Assembly: GCF_011397635.1 (NCBI RefSeq)
Contig: NC_064771.1
Location: 17,175,379 to 17,239,378 of the forward strand
Origin: Epinephelus fuscoguttatus
Lineage: Eukaryota; Chordata; Actinopteri; Perciformes; Serranidae
DNA length: 64,000 bases
Direction of reading: 5' to 3'
Under the pieces are notes generated by a model, which saw nothing but the letters and a program-made list of their open reading frames with translations, did no database searches and was not told the DNA's origin. How positions within the stretch are numbered: position 1 is the first letter of the stretch; every line of letters begins with the position of its first letter. A program made the position numbers and the translations under genes. Positions 11,601-26,600 of this stretch are shown here, one piece after another.

Positions 11601-14600
11601 CCCTGCAGTTTAGACTATAAAGTGATGGGTTTGCTAGTAAATGTAAGTGTTTGATGAGAAATATAAAAGATAACAAAAGCTAAAGGATGGGGAGAGGGGG
11701 TGCAGAAAAGGGTGTCCGAAGAGCAGGGATCCTTACCTTTGGCGTGAGGGAGAAAGTGATGAAATAAAGTGGGGGTGGGGCATGTGTCATTGTTGCCAGA
11801 GGATAGAGAGGGTGAAAGCATCAATCCTGGTTGTTATTCCAGGATAGAGGTGAAGGTGGGAGTTGTGGAGGTAGAGGAGATAAGGGACGGTGATAAAACA
11901 AAGGAAATGTGAGCAGAGGGAGGCTAATATCTTCACAGAGGTGATAAGAAGATTGAGGTAATCTTACTTTCGTGCGCTTTTCTCACCTGGTCGGTGGAAG
12001 TGTTGCGGTGATCTGGACAGACTTGGAGTATAGCTGTGACGATTGTACTTTGCATGAAAAGATCCATGGCTTGAAGATTTTGGTATGCACTTTCTTACTT
12101 CAAAACTCTCCTGGAAAGAGGACACAAAACCAGTGTGAAATGCAAAACAAATTAAAAGTAATAAGTGTCAATAAGTGTTAAATAATTTTGGCTTTAATGG
12201 GGGGTTGGTCATTAAAACACATATTTACCTCGGTGGTTTCAGATATGTTTCCTGGTGACTAAAACAGAACGACAGAAGAAGAAAAATAAATGTATGAACA
12301 AAAGAGAAACACAACATACACCAGACATTTCAGGTGAAAACCTTGTATCTCCAAGCTTGTCTAAAATGAAAAAGAAAGCGACCTTATTCTAACCACTACG
12401 CATCTTTGAAAATATGTCATAAAAGGAAGACATGTATAATATCAGTTCTTTAATCTTTCAGCTGAATTTGAAAAATCAACAAACTTAGACTTGTGAGGTT
12501 TTCACATGAAGACAGACATGGAAAGTAGGAAACAAAAAGGTTTCATTATAAAGGTACCGTTAGTGTTTTGTGTTTTTTTTAAAGTGTAGTGTTTTTTATT
12601 GTTCTCAGTAGCCTGGCGCAGATCATTAATTAACGCTCAGTGACACAGTAAATAACAACAAACATTAAAAAACAATACTAAGTATGCAAACATTTTCTGA
12701 TAGTATTATAAGCTGCTCTCCATAAAAGTCTCAGCCAGATTCTTAGTATACTATAAATGTCCATTTCCAGCAATGTGATAAAAAAGAAAGATCCTGCAAG
12801 TCATTATAATGAAAAACTTTCAGAAAATAATGACTTAGTATCTCAGTATAATGACTTAGTATCTCAAAACAATTACTTAGTGTCTCAGAGCAATGCCTTA
12901 GTATCTCAAAAACAATTACTTATTATCTTGAAATAATGACTAAGTGTCTCAAAACAATGGCTTAGTACCTCAAAACAATGACTTAATATTTCAAGATAAT
13001 GACTTAGTACCTTAAAACAGTGACTTAATATCTCAAGATAATGACTTAGTATCTCGAAACAATGGCTTAACATCTCAAAACAATGACATAGTATTTCAAA
13101 ACAATGACTTACTTTCTCAAAACAATGAGTTGGTATCTCAAAAAATGACATAGTATCTCAAAACAGTGGCTCAGTATCTCAAAATAATGGCTTAGTATCT
13201 CAATAAGATGACTTAATAATAATGATAATGACTAAGTATCATGAAACAATGACTTAATATCTCAAAATAATGACTTAGTATCTGGAAATAATGACATAGT
13301 ATCTCAAAACAATGACTTAGTTTCTCAAAACAATGGCTTAGTTTCTTAAAACAATGACTCAGTATCTCAAAACAATGACTTAATATTTCAAAGCAATGAC
13401 TCAGTATCTCAAAACAATGACTTAATATTTCAAAGCAATGACTCAGTATCTCAAAACAATGACTTAGTATCTCAATAAGATGACTTAGTATTTTGAAACA
13501 ATGACTTAGTATTTCAAAACAGTGACTCAGTATCTCAAAATAATGGCTTAGTATCTCGATAAGATGACTTAATAATAATGATAATGACTAAGTATCATGA
13601 AACAATGACTTAGTATCTGTAAATAATGACTTAGTACCTCAAAATAATGACTTAATATCTCAAAATAATGACTTAGTATCACAATGACTTAGTTTCTTAA
13701 AACAATGACTCAGTATCTCAAAACAATGACTTATTATTTCAAAACAATGACTTAATATTTCAAAGCAATGACTCAATATCTCAAAACAATGACTTAGTAT
13801 CACATAATGACTTAGTACTTCGTAACAATGACTTAATATCCCAAAATAGTGACTTAGTGTCTCCGAACACTGACTTAGTATCTGGAAATAATGACTATGT
13901 ATCTCAAAAATAATTATTTCATACTGCAAAATAACATAGTTTCTCAAAATATGGACTTATTATTGTTTCTTATTATTTTGAGATACTTAATTATTTTTGA
14001 ACTACTAAGTTATTATTTTGAAAAAGTTTCCCATAATAATGACTTGTAATTGGTGGAAATGGGCTTTTATAATATCCTGTATATCAGCCAAGATCTGGAC
14101 TTAGCCTAAATATTGTAAGTGTTTTGTTAAGTTAGAAAAGTTATAACCCAGAAACACACTTAAAAAACAGATATGATCATTTTTCGCAATATATGTCTTT
14201 GCATTTTGTGACAAACACAGTCAAATTTCAGAACAATGAAACAAAGCTTTACTTGGTTTGACTCATAAATCAAACCAAGAAAAAGATAACACTGAAACAA
14301 TGACACACAAACATGTTACCAGATACAACTCGGAGCACTGAATGGAGTTACCTCTGCAGGGCTTTGCCTGTTCTGTCTGTTGCCCTTGTTGTCCAAAGTA
14401 GAGGAGTTGCCGTTCACAGACTTATAAGATATCATATCAGGATGCTCTATATCATATATAGCCTTGACTCTGGGAATGGCTGCTAAGTCTCGGTAATCAA
14501 TGATCTCGTTATCTACTTTTGCCTGGGACCAGAACGGGGAGGGGGGGGGGGGGGGGGTGAAGGACACAGAGGTTGAGAGATAGAAGGAGCAGACAGCATG

Positions 14601-17600
14601 GGTTACGTCAGGTGAGAGGTCAAAGGTTGCTCATTACATGACGTCAGGGAGGAATGAAACTTTAATCCCGCACCACCACAATGCTTTGACTTTGGCACAT
14701 GAAGGAAGGTTAACGTTATAATCTGTGGCCTATTTCAGATTCACTACGTAAATTATTTCTCAAGTATAAAACAGGTTAATAGTTTATGGCTCATAGTTTG
14801 AGGTGTTTTAATGGGATTAAAGTTTCTTTATTCCACACAATGAACCAACAACCTATGGGTCATAATAGACTGGACGGAGGAAACAAAAGGACACCGAAAG
14901 CACCAAGTTGTTTTTAGAATCATACTCAATCTGAATTGCAGATGAATTCAAATTGATGAAGCAAATAAATCTAAATTCCTGTTCAATATGTGGCTGACTT
15001 GAAAACAATTTGAAGGCTCTTCATCATTCAACCACAATTGAAATCGTGTTTTGCTCTCACAAGAAAAAACTAGTTCCGATCAGTCAAGGTAAAGTTGAAA
15101 AAAATATATTTACAGATTGATTTTAAGGTCTTTTTTCCACATTGGCTATTGTCCTAAAGGTTTGCCATCATTTATAAAAAGACACATCTTGCAAGAGAGA
15201 CACTTTGTCCATGCGACTCCCCTGTATGAATAAAGGATAAATGAAATGTAAATCAAGCCACGGTGAATTGTGCACCATGGAAGGCGGTGATGTCGTCACC
15301 AGGACTTACACAGATGGTTCGACCAGGACTGCCTGGAGTGCACGAGCCTGGCCTGGAGCAGGAGCTTTCAGATGACGATCTGGTGGGCTACAGGGAAGAA
15401 AAAACAGCTGGGTTAGTCTGACATCACTTCCTGCTCAAGCTCAGGTTTTGATAGACGGCTTCCATTGTCATATCAGGTCTAGTTTCCCTGTCTCTCATGT
15501 GGGTAAAAGCAAACACGAGGTATCATAATGCAGCGGTGTGCAGTGTAGGCCTGGCATCATGCAGTTTGTGCGATGTCACGTCCTTTATTTCAGCCAGACT
15601 TTTGTTTTGCATAGCACTAACACACGTTGGTGTATAGTACTAAAAGTTGTGCAGGTACAAGTACATGGCAGTGGCAGTATATAACACAGCCAAGCATGCA
15701 AGGTCAACACCAAAATTACATTCCTAAGTTGTTTTTCAAATGTTATACACAGGGGCGGAGCCAGACATTGTACATTCAAGGCTCAGCCCAAACCAAGGTA
15801 GAGCCTACATCCTGTTTTGTATGTGAAGCCCCTTCTAAAAACCCACTAACACCCGCTAACATCCAGCTTTCGTATGTAATGGAAAGGCAGCAATTGACAT
15901 TCACACCTGGGTCAAATGTCTCTGCAGTAGTCACGGGTATTCATTGGCCCTGGCTCTGGTCAGCAGTGATGGGAATCCAACACCCAGGTGAATGTGCTAA
16001 TTTTAGCCCCTTTTACTGGTGAGATGCAATGACGCCCCACCACAAAATACCATTCATCTCCGCCCAAGCAGCGCTCAAACGTCGTTCCAAATGAGCCTAT
16101 GCCACATCTAAGTCGAGACTGATTAGGTAAGAGATACACTGCTCAAAAAAAAGGGAACACATCACATCTTGATGAACGAATTATTCAAGTTGAAATCTCT
16201 ACTGATGTACATTGTATAATTTGTTGAGAAGAAAATGACGTAACAATGGAAACCAAAATCATCATGACATTTATCACGACACCCTCATAATGTTACTCAG
16301 TAGTGCGTATGGTCCCAGCGTGCCTGTATACACTCCTGAGAAGACCTGCCAATTCTGATGTTCTCTGGCAAATGCCAATCAAGCTGCACAATGCTGGACG
16401 GTGAGCACAGGTCCTACTAGATGACGTCGGGCCCTCATGCCATCCTCGTGGAGTCTGTTTCTGACAGTGTAGTCAGAAACATGCACACCAGTAGCCTGCT
16501 GGAGGTCATTTTGTAGGGCTCTGGCAGTGCTCCTCCTGTTCCTCCTCACACAAAGGAGTAAACACCGGTCCTGCTGTTGGATTGATGCCCTTCTACGGCC
16601 CTGTCCAGCTTACCTCATGTAATGGTTAGTCTTCTGGTATCTCCTCCATGCTCGTGAGACTGCGCTAAGCGACAAAGCAAACCTTCTTGTTACTGCACAT
16701 ATGGATGGGGCATCGTGGAGGAGCTGGACTACCGCTGCAACCTGACTGAGCTGCAGGTACCACCTCATACTACTACCAGTAGTGACAAGGACACTACTGG
16801 GGGTTGTCTTACTTTTGCCTCTCCATTGCATCTGTTGTCACTTTCATTTGCACCAAAGCAGCTGAAACTGATTCACAATTACTTGTGTTTCCTCAGCGGA
16901 CAGATTGATATCCCTGAAGATTAACTGACCTGGTGTTATGCTGTGACCATTAAGTGTTCCCTTTTTTTTTTTTTGAGCAATGTATACTATAAAAAAAGGG
17001 AACCACCACTATCACGTTCTCTTCTTCATCTTCTGTGGAATTTTATGGCGGCTAACATTCCTATGCATTGCACTACTGCCACCTATTGGACTTTATCAGT
17101 TTTGCAGTGCAATCATAACATTTTCATTGTCCTCCATGCTGCTTTCTACTGTTGACTACTCTGTTTTCCAGCCTGTTCATGATGTCAAACATGACACATT
17201 TGGTGGAAAAAGGGGTACGATTGTTGTCCAACTGTTTTCATCATTCTGAACCCAATACAACAAAATGTTAAGGATGACTCATTTCCACTTCTGCCTCTAA
17301 AAAGAGGCAAAAATGGTCACTTTTTTTTAAAGCTACATATCATAGGTAGGTAAGAAATTGGCATAAGCAACATTACTGATCTTGAAACCTTTTTCGTTTG
17401 ACTTTGCTGGAGTTCATAGAATGAATGTTCAGCTGACAAATCTGCTATATTCAAATCCCTGACAAAATAATCTCATCACCCAAACGATTCCAAGTAATTG
17501 TGGTCTTCAATACTCTGAATTTAATTAATATCAATTACATTAGATGTCTTTAGGAAACAGCATAGTACGATAAACAACATGGACATGCATTATTACCTGA

Positions 17601-20600
17601 ATGAGACAAAGGTAAAAGATTCAGGACTTTTGAGAAAATATTTTGGGCTAAGGCCCCCTAAGCCACCCCTTCACTCCGCCCCTGTTTTTTGAATAAAATG
17701 TAATTACTGCACATACTATATGCTGTACAGGTGCTCCACAAATTAAAATCTCATCTTTATAATTCTTGGATGGAAACATTTAACTAAAAAAAGAAGCTTA
17801 TTCTGTGTATCAAAAATGTCTTCTTTTTGCTTCCTTGAATTAGCGCACAAGCTCTAACTGGCCAGCCTGGTGGGCAAAGTGTTGCATGTGAAACAAGCAG
17901 AGTGCAGTTAATCTCAGGGTGTGAGATTACAGCCTGCTCACACTAGAAACCCATCAGTGCAAACGGCGAGCCCGCTCACAATATTAACCTTCAGTTCATG
18001 TGGGGGGAAATAGAAAGCAAGAGAAGGTGTTTTTGGTCTGCCGACCTGGGAAGGAAGAGAATGCGTAAGGACAGCGACTCACACAGATATCACACTCACA
18101 TCCTCATTAAATAGCATCCTCATTTAATATCCAGCTGGATATTTACAGGTATTATAAGAAGTTATGTAGATATGATATTGTGTAATGTCATGCCTTGAGT
18201 TGTAAGCTGCCTCGTAGACACATTAAATTGCATGTGACATATAGAAATAAAGTTACATGTTAAGTTAAAGAGGTATTACCATGTAACCGTCCTCAGTTCT
18301 GTTGCTGTCTCTGCAGTCTGGGTGCCAAACTGTTGATCCTGTAATAGCAAAAAAAATCACAGCATGTCATTCCACTCCATGTATTCATCCAAGGCTAAAT
18401 ACATATCATCACCATGAATGCACTCTCTCACACTGACCTTGCAGATACATTTCTTCACCTTCTGTGAACATTTTGTAACATCGGCTGCACCTTGCACAGC
18501 TGGGGTGATAATGTTTCTCCCCTGCCTACAGCAGACAATGAGAAATGCAAAAGCATCAGACTTCGGCCAAGTTACCAAGAACAAAACTGAACATATAATA
18601 CTTCAGGCCAGGGATTCTCAATCTTTTTGAATGTGGGGACCTGCTTCAAAAAATCTCCTCAAAACAAGTTTTAAAATGTAAAATACTCTTCATTCTCACC
18701 TCTAGGACTTTTCCGGTTATAAACTTCTGACATGCTTCACACTGCACCCCAAACTGAATCTGGTAGTCCCTCTCACAGTACGGAACGCCATCCCTGAAAG
18801 ATAAGACTTTTGATATTAAAAACTTTTCTGTGTATTAGTTATGATGAGTGCTGGCATAATTTCTAATTCTAAACTTTATTCTTAGGAAATGTAGACTCAG
18901 ATGAGGGAAGGTAAGGAAAGAATTATGAGAGAATTGTATTTACTTGCTGATATATTCTCCGCTCAGCACCTTCCTGCAGGCTTTACACTTGAAGCAGCCG
19001 AGGTGCCACTGGCCACCCAGCGCCAACAGAGCCTGGCCGTTCTTGATGTCTCTGCCACAGCCAGAGCAGTCTGTAGACACACACACAAATTGCCATTATT
19101 TTTTTGTTCATGTTCTTTAATTCATATTACACTAAAAGTGTTGGGCCCAGTTGATCCTGTGATCCTCAACCTTCCTAATTGTTTCTGGATATACTGTGGA
19201 TGGATTACTGAACAAGCCTACCAGGGGCCTAAATTGTCAGTGATCCCCTGGCTTCCACCTGCAAAATGTCATTCAAAGAGACATGTGTCGACCAGGGATA
19301 AAGGGATGCAAAATGACTACAAAGGGACAAAAAGCAACCACAGAGTATCTCAAATTGACAACAAAGAGACTCAAAATGAATGCAAAAAGATGCAAAACAA
19401 CTACAAGAGACCAAAACAATAACAAACTGACACAAAACAACTACAAAGAGACTCAAATGGACTACAAATGGATGCAAAATGACTACAATAAGGGCATAAC
19501 AATCACAGAGACTCCAAATGACTTCAAAGGAATGCAAAATGACCACAAATGGACACAAAGCAACTACAAAGAGTCTCAAAATGACTTCAAAGGGATGCAA
19601 AATGACTACAAAAGGGCATAACAATCACAGAGACTCCAAATAACTTCAAAGGGATGCAAAAATGGCAACAAAGGGACACAAGGAAACTACAAAGAGTCTC
19701 AAAATGACTAAAAATGGATGCAACATGACTAAAAAGGGATGCAAAATGACTACAAAAAAAAGGGCATAACAATCACAAAGAGATTTAAAATGACTGCGAA
19801 GAGATGATAAATAACTACAAAAAGACCAAAACATTTATAAACCGATACAAAACAACTACAAAGAGACTAAATGTGTCTACAAAGGGATGCTAAGCAATTA
19901 CAAAGAGACTCAAATGGACTACAAAGGGATGCAAAATGACTACAAATAGAGCATAACAATCACACAGAGATTCCAAATGACTTAAAGGGGATGCAAAATG
20001 ACCACAAAGCAACTTCAAAGAGTCTCAAAATGACTACAAATGGATGCAGAATGACTAAAATGGGATGCAAAATGACTATGTGACTATGAAAAGGGGCATG
20101 ACAGTCACAAAGAGACTCAAAATGACTACAAAGAGATGACAAATAACAACAAAAAGAGACTAAACATCTATTAAATCTGTGCCTTGCTCCCCTTCTACAT
20201 GTCTGTGCCCAGGGGGCCATTGTCTCATAATCTGCCCATGAGATAAACATGTAAAAATGAATTATCTGAGTTGCAGTTTCCTGTAGATTTTTAAAACAGG
20301 GACCTTTCTGTACAGTCCTAAAGAGATACCTCTTAATCCACAGGCTTTCGTAATCTATTCATCTTTATCTTATCTATTAATGTCAGGTGGATAAGATAAA
20401 GTTAAGATAGAGAGTTTAGTTCTATTGTATCTATTAGTCTGCACTGAGTCCCTGACCTGGCAGGATCCCAGGAGGATGATGGGATTTTTAAGGTAATGTC
20501 AACTCAGCGTTGCGACCACAGCTGGACAATGTTCATTGCATAATCCCCTGTCTGATTATATCTGCATGGGATCAAAGTCTTGGAACTATTTATAAGCTGA

Positions 20601-23600
20601 GTTAATAAATACTTTTGATGTCAACACTGGATCAAATGTCCTGGCTCACTAAGAGAATAAATCATACAAGAATGCACGTACTACTGGAACAGCGGATGTT
20701 GTTAGGAGTAGGAGACATGGGTCGGATACAGCGCTGACAGAGGCAGTCCTTTCCACTGAAGGTGACACAATCCCCAGCAGGAAAGGGCTGTCTGAGAAAC
20801 AGAGACAGACAGATGTAAACCATGCAGTTTTTTTTTCTTTAAAAAAAAAACAGTTACTATGCCTCCAAAATCTTTATTTATCTATTTCTTTTTCACAGTT
20901 ACTTGCAAATGGTGCACACAAAGCAGGCTGGGTGGTAGGTCTTCCCCAAGACTGTGACCACCTCTCCCTCCACAAATTCCCCACAGTTGTTACAGAGTGT
21001 GCCGTGAAGCCTCTGGAAGTCCAGTGGGCAGAGGTAGTCGCCGTTCTTCATGAAGAAGCCGCTCTGAGCCAGGTCACAGCCGCACACTGCAAACAGACAA
21101 GCAGTCATACAGGGGGAGATATGTGACAACAGAAAACATTTAAGCTACAACAATCAGTATTTTTTAATCATATCAGGATCATCTCCTTTTCAAATACAAC
21201 AGTGTATTTGAAAAATTTCAGTCTGGTTTTCACAAGCTGCATAGCACAGAAACTGCACTCCTTTGAGTAACATATGACGATTGATGGCTACAGACTAAAA
21301 CAGTGGGCTGGTATTACTGGAACTGCTCTGGACTGGTTTTCTTCATATATAACCAACAGAAAACTTTTTGTCACCATTGGGGAATATTCCTCAAAAACTG
21401 CTCAGTCAAAACATGGAATACCACCACAAGGATCACTTTTGGGACCTCTTCTGTTCACCCTGTACATGCTACCCCTGGGACAGATTATATATCATCACAT
21501 CATTTCTTTCCATAGCTATGCAGATGATACACAGCTCTACCTGTACGTTAAACCCCCTGACACCAGTAAATTTATCTTGACATAAAAAGCTGGATGTCCC
21601 AAAAGTTCTTAATATTCAACTCTGAAAAGACAAAAGTTCTCATCATTGGCCCTGAACATATCTCATTTCTCCCACTGAAAACCTCCTGAATGATGAACAC
21701 TGAAGGAATTTAACCGAGAGATGTTTCAGCTGGTTGCAACCTGCAATCTTCACCACTAGATGCCACTAAATCTCCCTAAGTCTTACGAACTGGACCTTTA
21801 ATGCAGCTTTAACGAGACAAACACATGACAATTTACTTCGCTCACTTGAACACGTCCATTCCGCAACAAATTATTTTTAAGATAAGATAAACTTTATTGT
21901 CCCAAATGGTAAATTTGTTTTGGGCAAAACAAGGTATCAAAATGCTCTCATCTCTTTGTTACCTTATATTTGTACTGACTAAACTTTTGAGCCTATGATA
22001 GCGAGAGGTCGTTTTAAAATGTAACCTTTTGATTTTTTTTATTTGTCTATAATGTGTACAGGTCTGCTTATATTGCTTTTTGTCTTATTTATTTTTATTT
22101 TCATTGTGTGGTCTTATTATTGTGTAAAGAGGTTTGGGACAAAATACTTGTAACCTCTTAAATTATGTATTTACTCTTTATACATTTATCTATTTTTGTA
22201 TTTTGGGTCAGTAACTTAATTTTAAAGTTTAAATTATCAACTTTTTTTCAGGCTGTTGTCATTGTAGTATAAGCCAACAACAACATATACGTAATCCATC
22301 AAAGACATGAGGTAAATGCTATTTATGCTGTCTGATCTCATGATCCTGTCATGGTTTCTGAGGTGTTTATGTGTTTGACAGGTTAATGACAGCAAGGCAG
22401 TGTTCGGAGTCATCTGATACCACACAACCTGCTTCCGACTCTGACCCTATGAACCTGCCACTACATAACACATAGAGATGCCAAGGACACATTTATGCTG
22501 CTCTATTCCTGTCTGGCTTAGACTTACAACGTACATGGTTTTATTTAAAAAAGACTATTTTTAAGCCTGTGAAAAACATACACGGACATGTGTTTACTTT
22601 GTTCTAATCCCAGAGATTGATTAATGGAAATGACATACAGATAACTTTAGTGATTAATGTTTATCTTCTGATGTTCATAAATAGATAAAGTGAGTAATTT
22701 GTCCTAATTATAGGCTACTAATATACTATTCTTATCAATAGGGCAATTGTTTTTCACTTTTTTTGTACCATAAAGGTTCATTTATTTAGATAAAATTTGA
22801 TAAAGGCTTATTTTAATTCACATTTATTCGCAGTGAATCACTTTGAGGCAAATTCTAATTGAGTAAAGCCCACAGAGTCCGTCGATCCCCACGTCTTCCT
22901 ACTGTTAAAATACTGCAGGCATCTCTGCTCTGAAAGTCCCCTTTGTTCCCTCTGCGCTGTAAACACCATCACAATGCGATGAAAGGGCAACAACACGAGA
23001 AGCTTGTCGCTTTCAATTAGTGTGGACAATGGCCTGCTGAGGAAATATGTTTTCCACGAAGCAAACTCACTGTGAATGACTGTCTGACAGGTTCTCACAA
23101 CAGCCCATTGTAGATGCAGAAAATTGGGTAATAAATTGAATTTGATGGTGCCAGCAGGCTGACTAATAAATCTCTGGCAAATTCTGCTCAATTTAAAAGG
23201 TACCTACTGAAATAAGATGTTTTAATGCAACATAAAGACTCAAATGTTAATTGTGTTACTACTTACATGTAAAATTGTTGATACATGTTTTAATTTTGAA
23301 GAGTTCCAGAGTTTAAATTCTAAATTTAAAATCAATCCCCACCACAGTACTCTAATCTGAATGAAATGCGCAATTAGGCCTCTGATTACATTTATGTGAA
23401 AGAGTAATCTTATTTTTACTGAGTAATTTGGAGCAAAAGTCATGAATTCAGTCATGATAGGTATTGGAAGCAGCTTCCCATTCATCTCCACTGCACATGA
23501 GGAATTCTGCTCTTTGGATTCTCAAGTTTCTGTAATGTCCAAATTTAGACATTTATAGCCTACTATTGAGCTTATGAGACTATTCTGACTGCGGTGTGAC

Positions 23601-26600
23601 TACAGGATAGTCCAGAAGTGTGTATATTGATGGTACTCACCTTTGCAGGTAAAGCACTTTACGTGGAAGTGGCTGCTCTGGACTCGCAGCACCTCTCCTT
23701 TGCACGGCTCCCCACACCTCAAGCACTGGATGACCCGCTTCCCCACTGGAGAACACGGGTGGCAGCCACCCTGAGCATGTGGCACTACAGGAGACAGAGA
23801 AATAAATCAATCAGCTCAGTCTTGACAAATTCATTGTCATGTTTGAATATCAGCTTGTCATACAAAATGTCACTTTACGTAGCCTGAAAATGCCAAGTCT
23901 TGGTCTTTAAAACATTTTTTTTGCCTCTTTCTTTAAACAAACAGAGACTCTCAGTTTACTAGGCTTTAATGAAACAAGATTTATGTAACTTTGCAAGTAG
24001 GCCTAGTATCTACAGCCTCACGTTTGCATCCAGAAAGCACTATCGACAAACATATCCGCCTGTTGTTGATGTTTTATCATGCAAGGAAAATTAAAAAGTT
24101 CTGGTAGATTTAGCAAAGCGGCTTGGTGCAGTAATGTGGGAAGAGTAGAATCTGCAGTCATGCTAGCAGCTCTGTGAAGCTGTATGCTATGGATGCACAT
24201 AGACATAGCAGTGCTTTTAGCTAATGCTAAATGCTAGCATCAGCATGCTAGCATGCTCACACTGACAATGCTAACATCGCACTGTTAAGCAGCTATAATG
24301 TTAGCTGTGCTGAACATGGTAAACATTACTTAACACACTGAACTTGGCTAAATGGTAACAGGTAACTTTAGTATTTTTAACGTGGATCCTATTTCGCCAT
24401 GTTTTTGTGTCCAAGTGATTAAAGGGAGCAACAGTTTTTGAAACTGATCCAGTACTGAATGACAGGGTTTCAGCGGGCAGCGGCAAAACACGTTGTGATA
24501 TAACGTCATATGGGGCAGTTATGCACTGTCAATGTATGTGCATTAAAAGTGCTTGTTTTTGCCACTGACAGGCTCAGATCGTTATTATGAGAGTCTCACA
24601 TAATTATGGATCTATACATGCTTAAATAACAGTTTCTTTAAATGAAGACTGGTGGGTTTGGCAATAACGATTTTGAGGCTGCCTCTGGTTAAACAAAAAG
24701 GACCCAATCTTCAACAGAAAGGCTGACCTCTGTGGGGATCCTTTCCATAATGTTGTCAGACACTTGAAATAACAATCCTAGCCTGTCAGTGCCAAAATAA
24801 GCTCTTTTGAAGGTAAACTGACACTCAGTAAAAACATTTCACAAATTATTGTTCCAATTGAGTGCCCCAGGGAAGACGTTTTTCTGTATGCTAAAGCTCC
24901 TTGGCATACACGCTGGTTCACTCATCAAAAAGCCTACATGATTTTTCCACTGGGTTTTGGAGTATTGTAGAAAATAAACTCTGTGGCAAAGAGACATTTT
25001 GTTCAGCAAAAGAATCTTGACAAATAAACACCCCTTTCATGATTATTGAAGCCTAATTTCAATCACCAGATGTAAAAAGCTAATGTTAGGCTATAAAGTC
25101 CTGTTTCCACCAAGCAGTACAGTACAGCTCAGTTTGGTTCGGTACACATTTTTTTTTTCTGTTTCCACTGTGAAAAGTTGTGGATGGTACTAATTTTGTA
25201 TGTTTTGGAACCATTTTGTATCGTACCCATTTTTGGTCCCCTCTCTGTTGGGGTACCTAGCACACAGATCTGGTACTAAAAGGTGGAGCTGTGAACACTG
25301 CAGTCTGTCGATTGGTCAATAGCAGATGGTCACTCTGCTCAGGGCTGAGCTGTGGCTGGTTTAAAGCCTCATGTAACCACTGCTCATACCGTAGAGAGTT
25401 TTATACATTGGTAAACTGTAACTATAAAGTGAAAGGATGTTTTGCTGCTGTAGACTGAAAAAAAAAAAAAAAACTTAATTCACTGGGCAATTGGCGGCAA
25501 CTTGTGGGCAGTTCCATTGGTACCATCCACAAATTCTCACAGTGGAATCAGAACTGAACTGAACCGTACTGGAATGCTTGCTGGAAACGGGACTTAAATG
25601 AACTTCACCATGGTCACATGAAGCTGTTGTCACCACCATAACAAGACTGTAAAGCTAGGCTGACCAAACGTCCTCTTTTGCCCAGACATGTCCACTTTTC
25701 ACATCCCATCTGGGGCGTTCAGGGTTTTTTTTATAAACTAATGATAGTGTCCGGTTTTCCGTGTGTTTGTGCATGTGTGTTAGAGTGCTGCATGGGCCGC
25801 ATATTTCTGTCCAAACCCGAACCGAGCCCAATATTATTTAATGACCAAAGCACTGAGTTTGTGTCACACAGTTGTTACGGTTACAGGTTATTTAACAGGC
25901 CGGGCGTGCTCCCGCTCCCGTGTTTGAGACAGGAGCGGGAGGCGGGAGGTCCGACGCTTCCAGTGAGGGGAGAGGGAGAAAGAAAACAAAATAAGATAAA
26001 ATAGGAAAAACCTGTCTCCCTCTTTTATTTTCAGCGTTTAATCAAGGCGGAGGCGGGTGGCTGGAGGTCCGAGACTTCCAGAGAGGAGAGAGGTAGAAAC
26101 AAACAGCCAATGTGTGTCTGTGTGTGTTATGTTCAGGTGTTGTCACGTAAATAACAGTGCCCAAGCAATAAACAGGACAGACAATAGGATTTTATTTATT
26201 TTTACACTACATTTTCACTGAAAGCTGACCGAATCCAACCTGAGCCCAAATACAATTTATAGCTACATTTTTGACCAAACCCAGCCCGACCTGTCGGGTA
26301 CCGTCGGCGTGTTGATGTTCTGTAGACTTATTTAGCCACTTGTTAGCAGCCTCCTCTTTTTAGACACATAGAAGCTTCTAGTTTCACAAGTGGGGTATTT
26401 ACTGACGTATTTTTTGTCGTAGAACAAAATATGAAAATCTCTTAAGCTGGTGTTAACCGCAGACTTTATTTCAGGCATCTAACCAAAAATAACCAAAAAA
26501 AAAGGAAACCTTGAGTGTTAATATGTGAACTCATTTCCAGGTTTTTGTACTCATTCCTTGGGCACTCTATTAGTCACTTAGACAGAAAAACATAGAGAAA

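Noticed and set aside
12906-13947. Open frames of 81 and 95 codons with repeated LSHCFEI units on the minus strand
   Set aside because: They arise because the 21-bp array is a multiple of three. There is no start context, splice pattern or conserved domain, and the units are noncoding DNA.
12820-13960. Possible CRISPR array
   Set aside because: Units are directly adjacent without unique spacers, and the context is a vertebrate intron.
15627-16022. 131-codon open frame on the plus strand
   Set aside because: No family resemblance, no splice sites in phase, antisense in an ablim intron; most likely chance.
19229-20250. Several open frames of 60-170 codons on both strands
   Set aside because: All lie within the degenerate tandem array of the hAT-like MITE. 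Both strands are open in several frames, the signature of low-complexity DNA.
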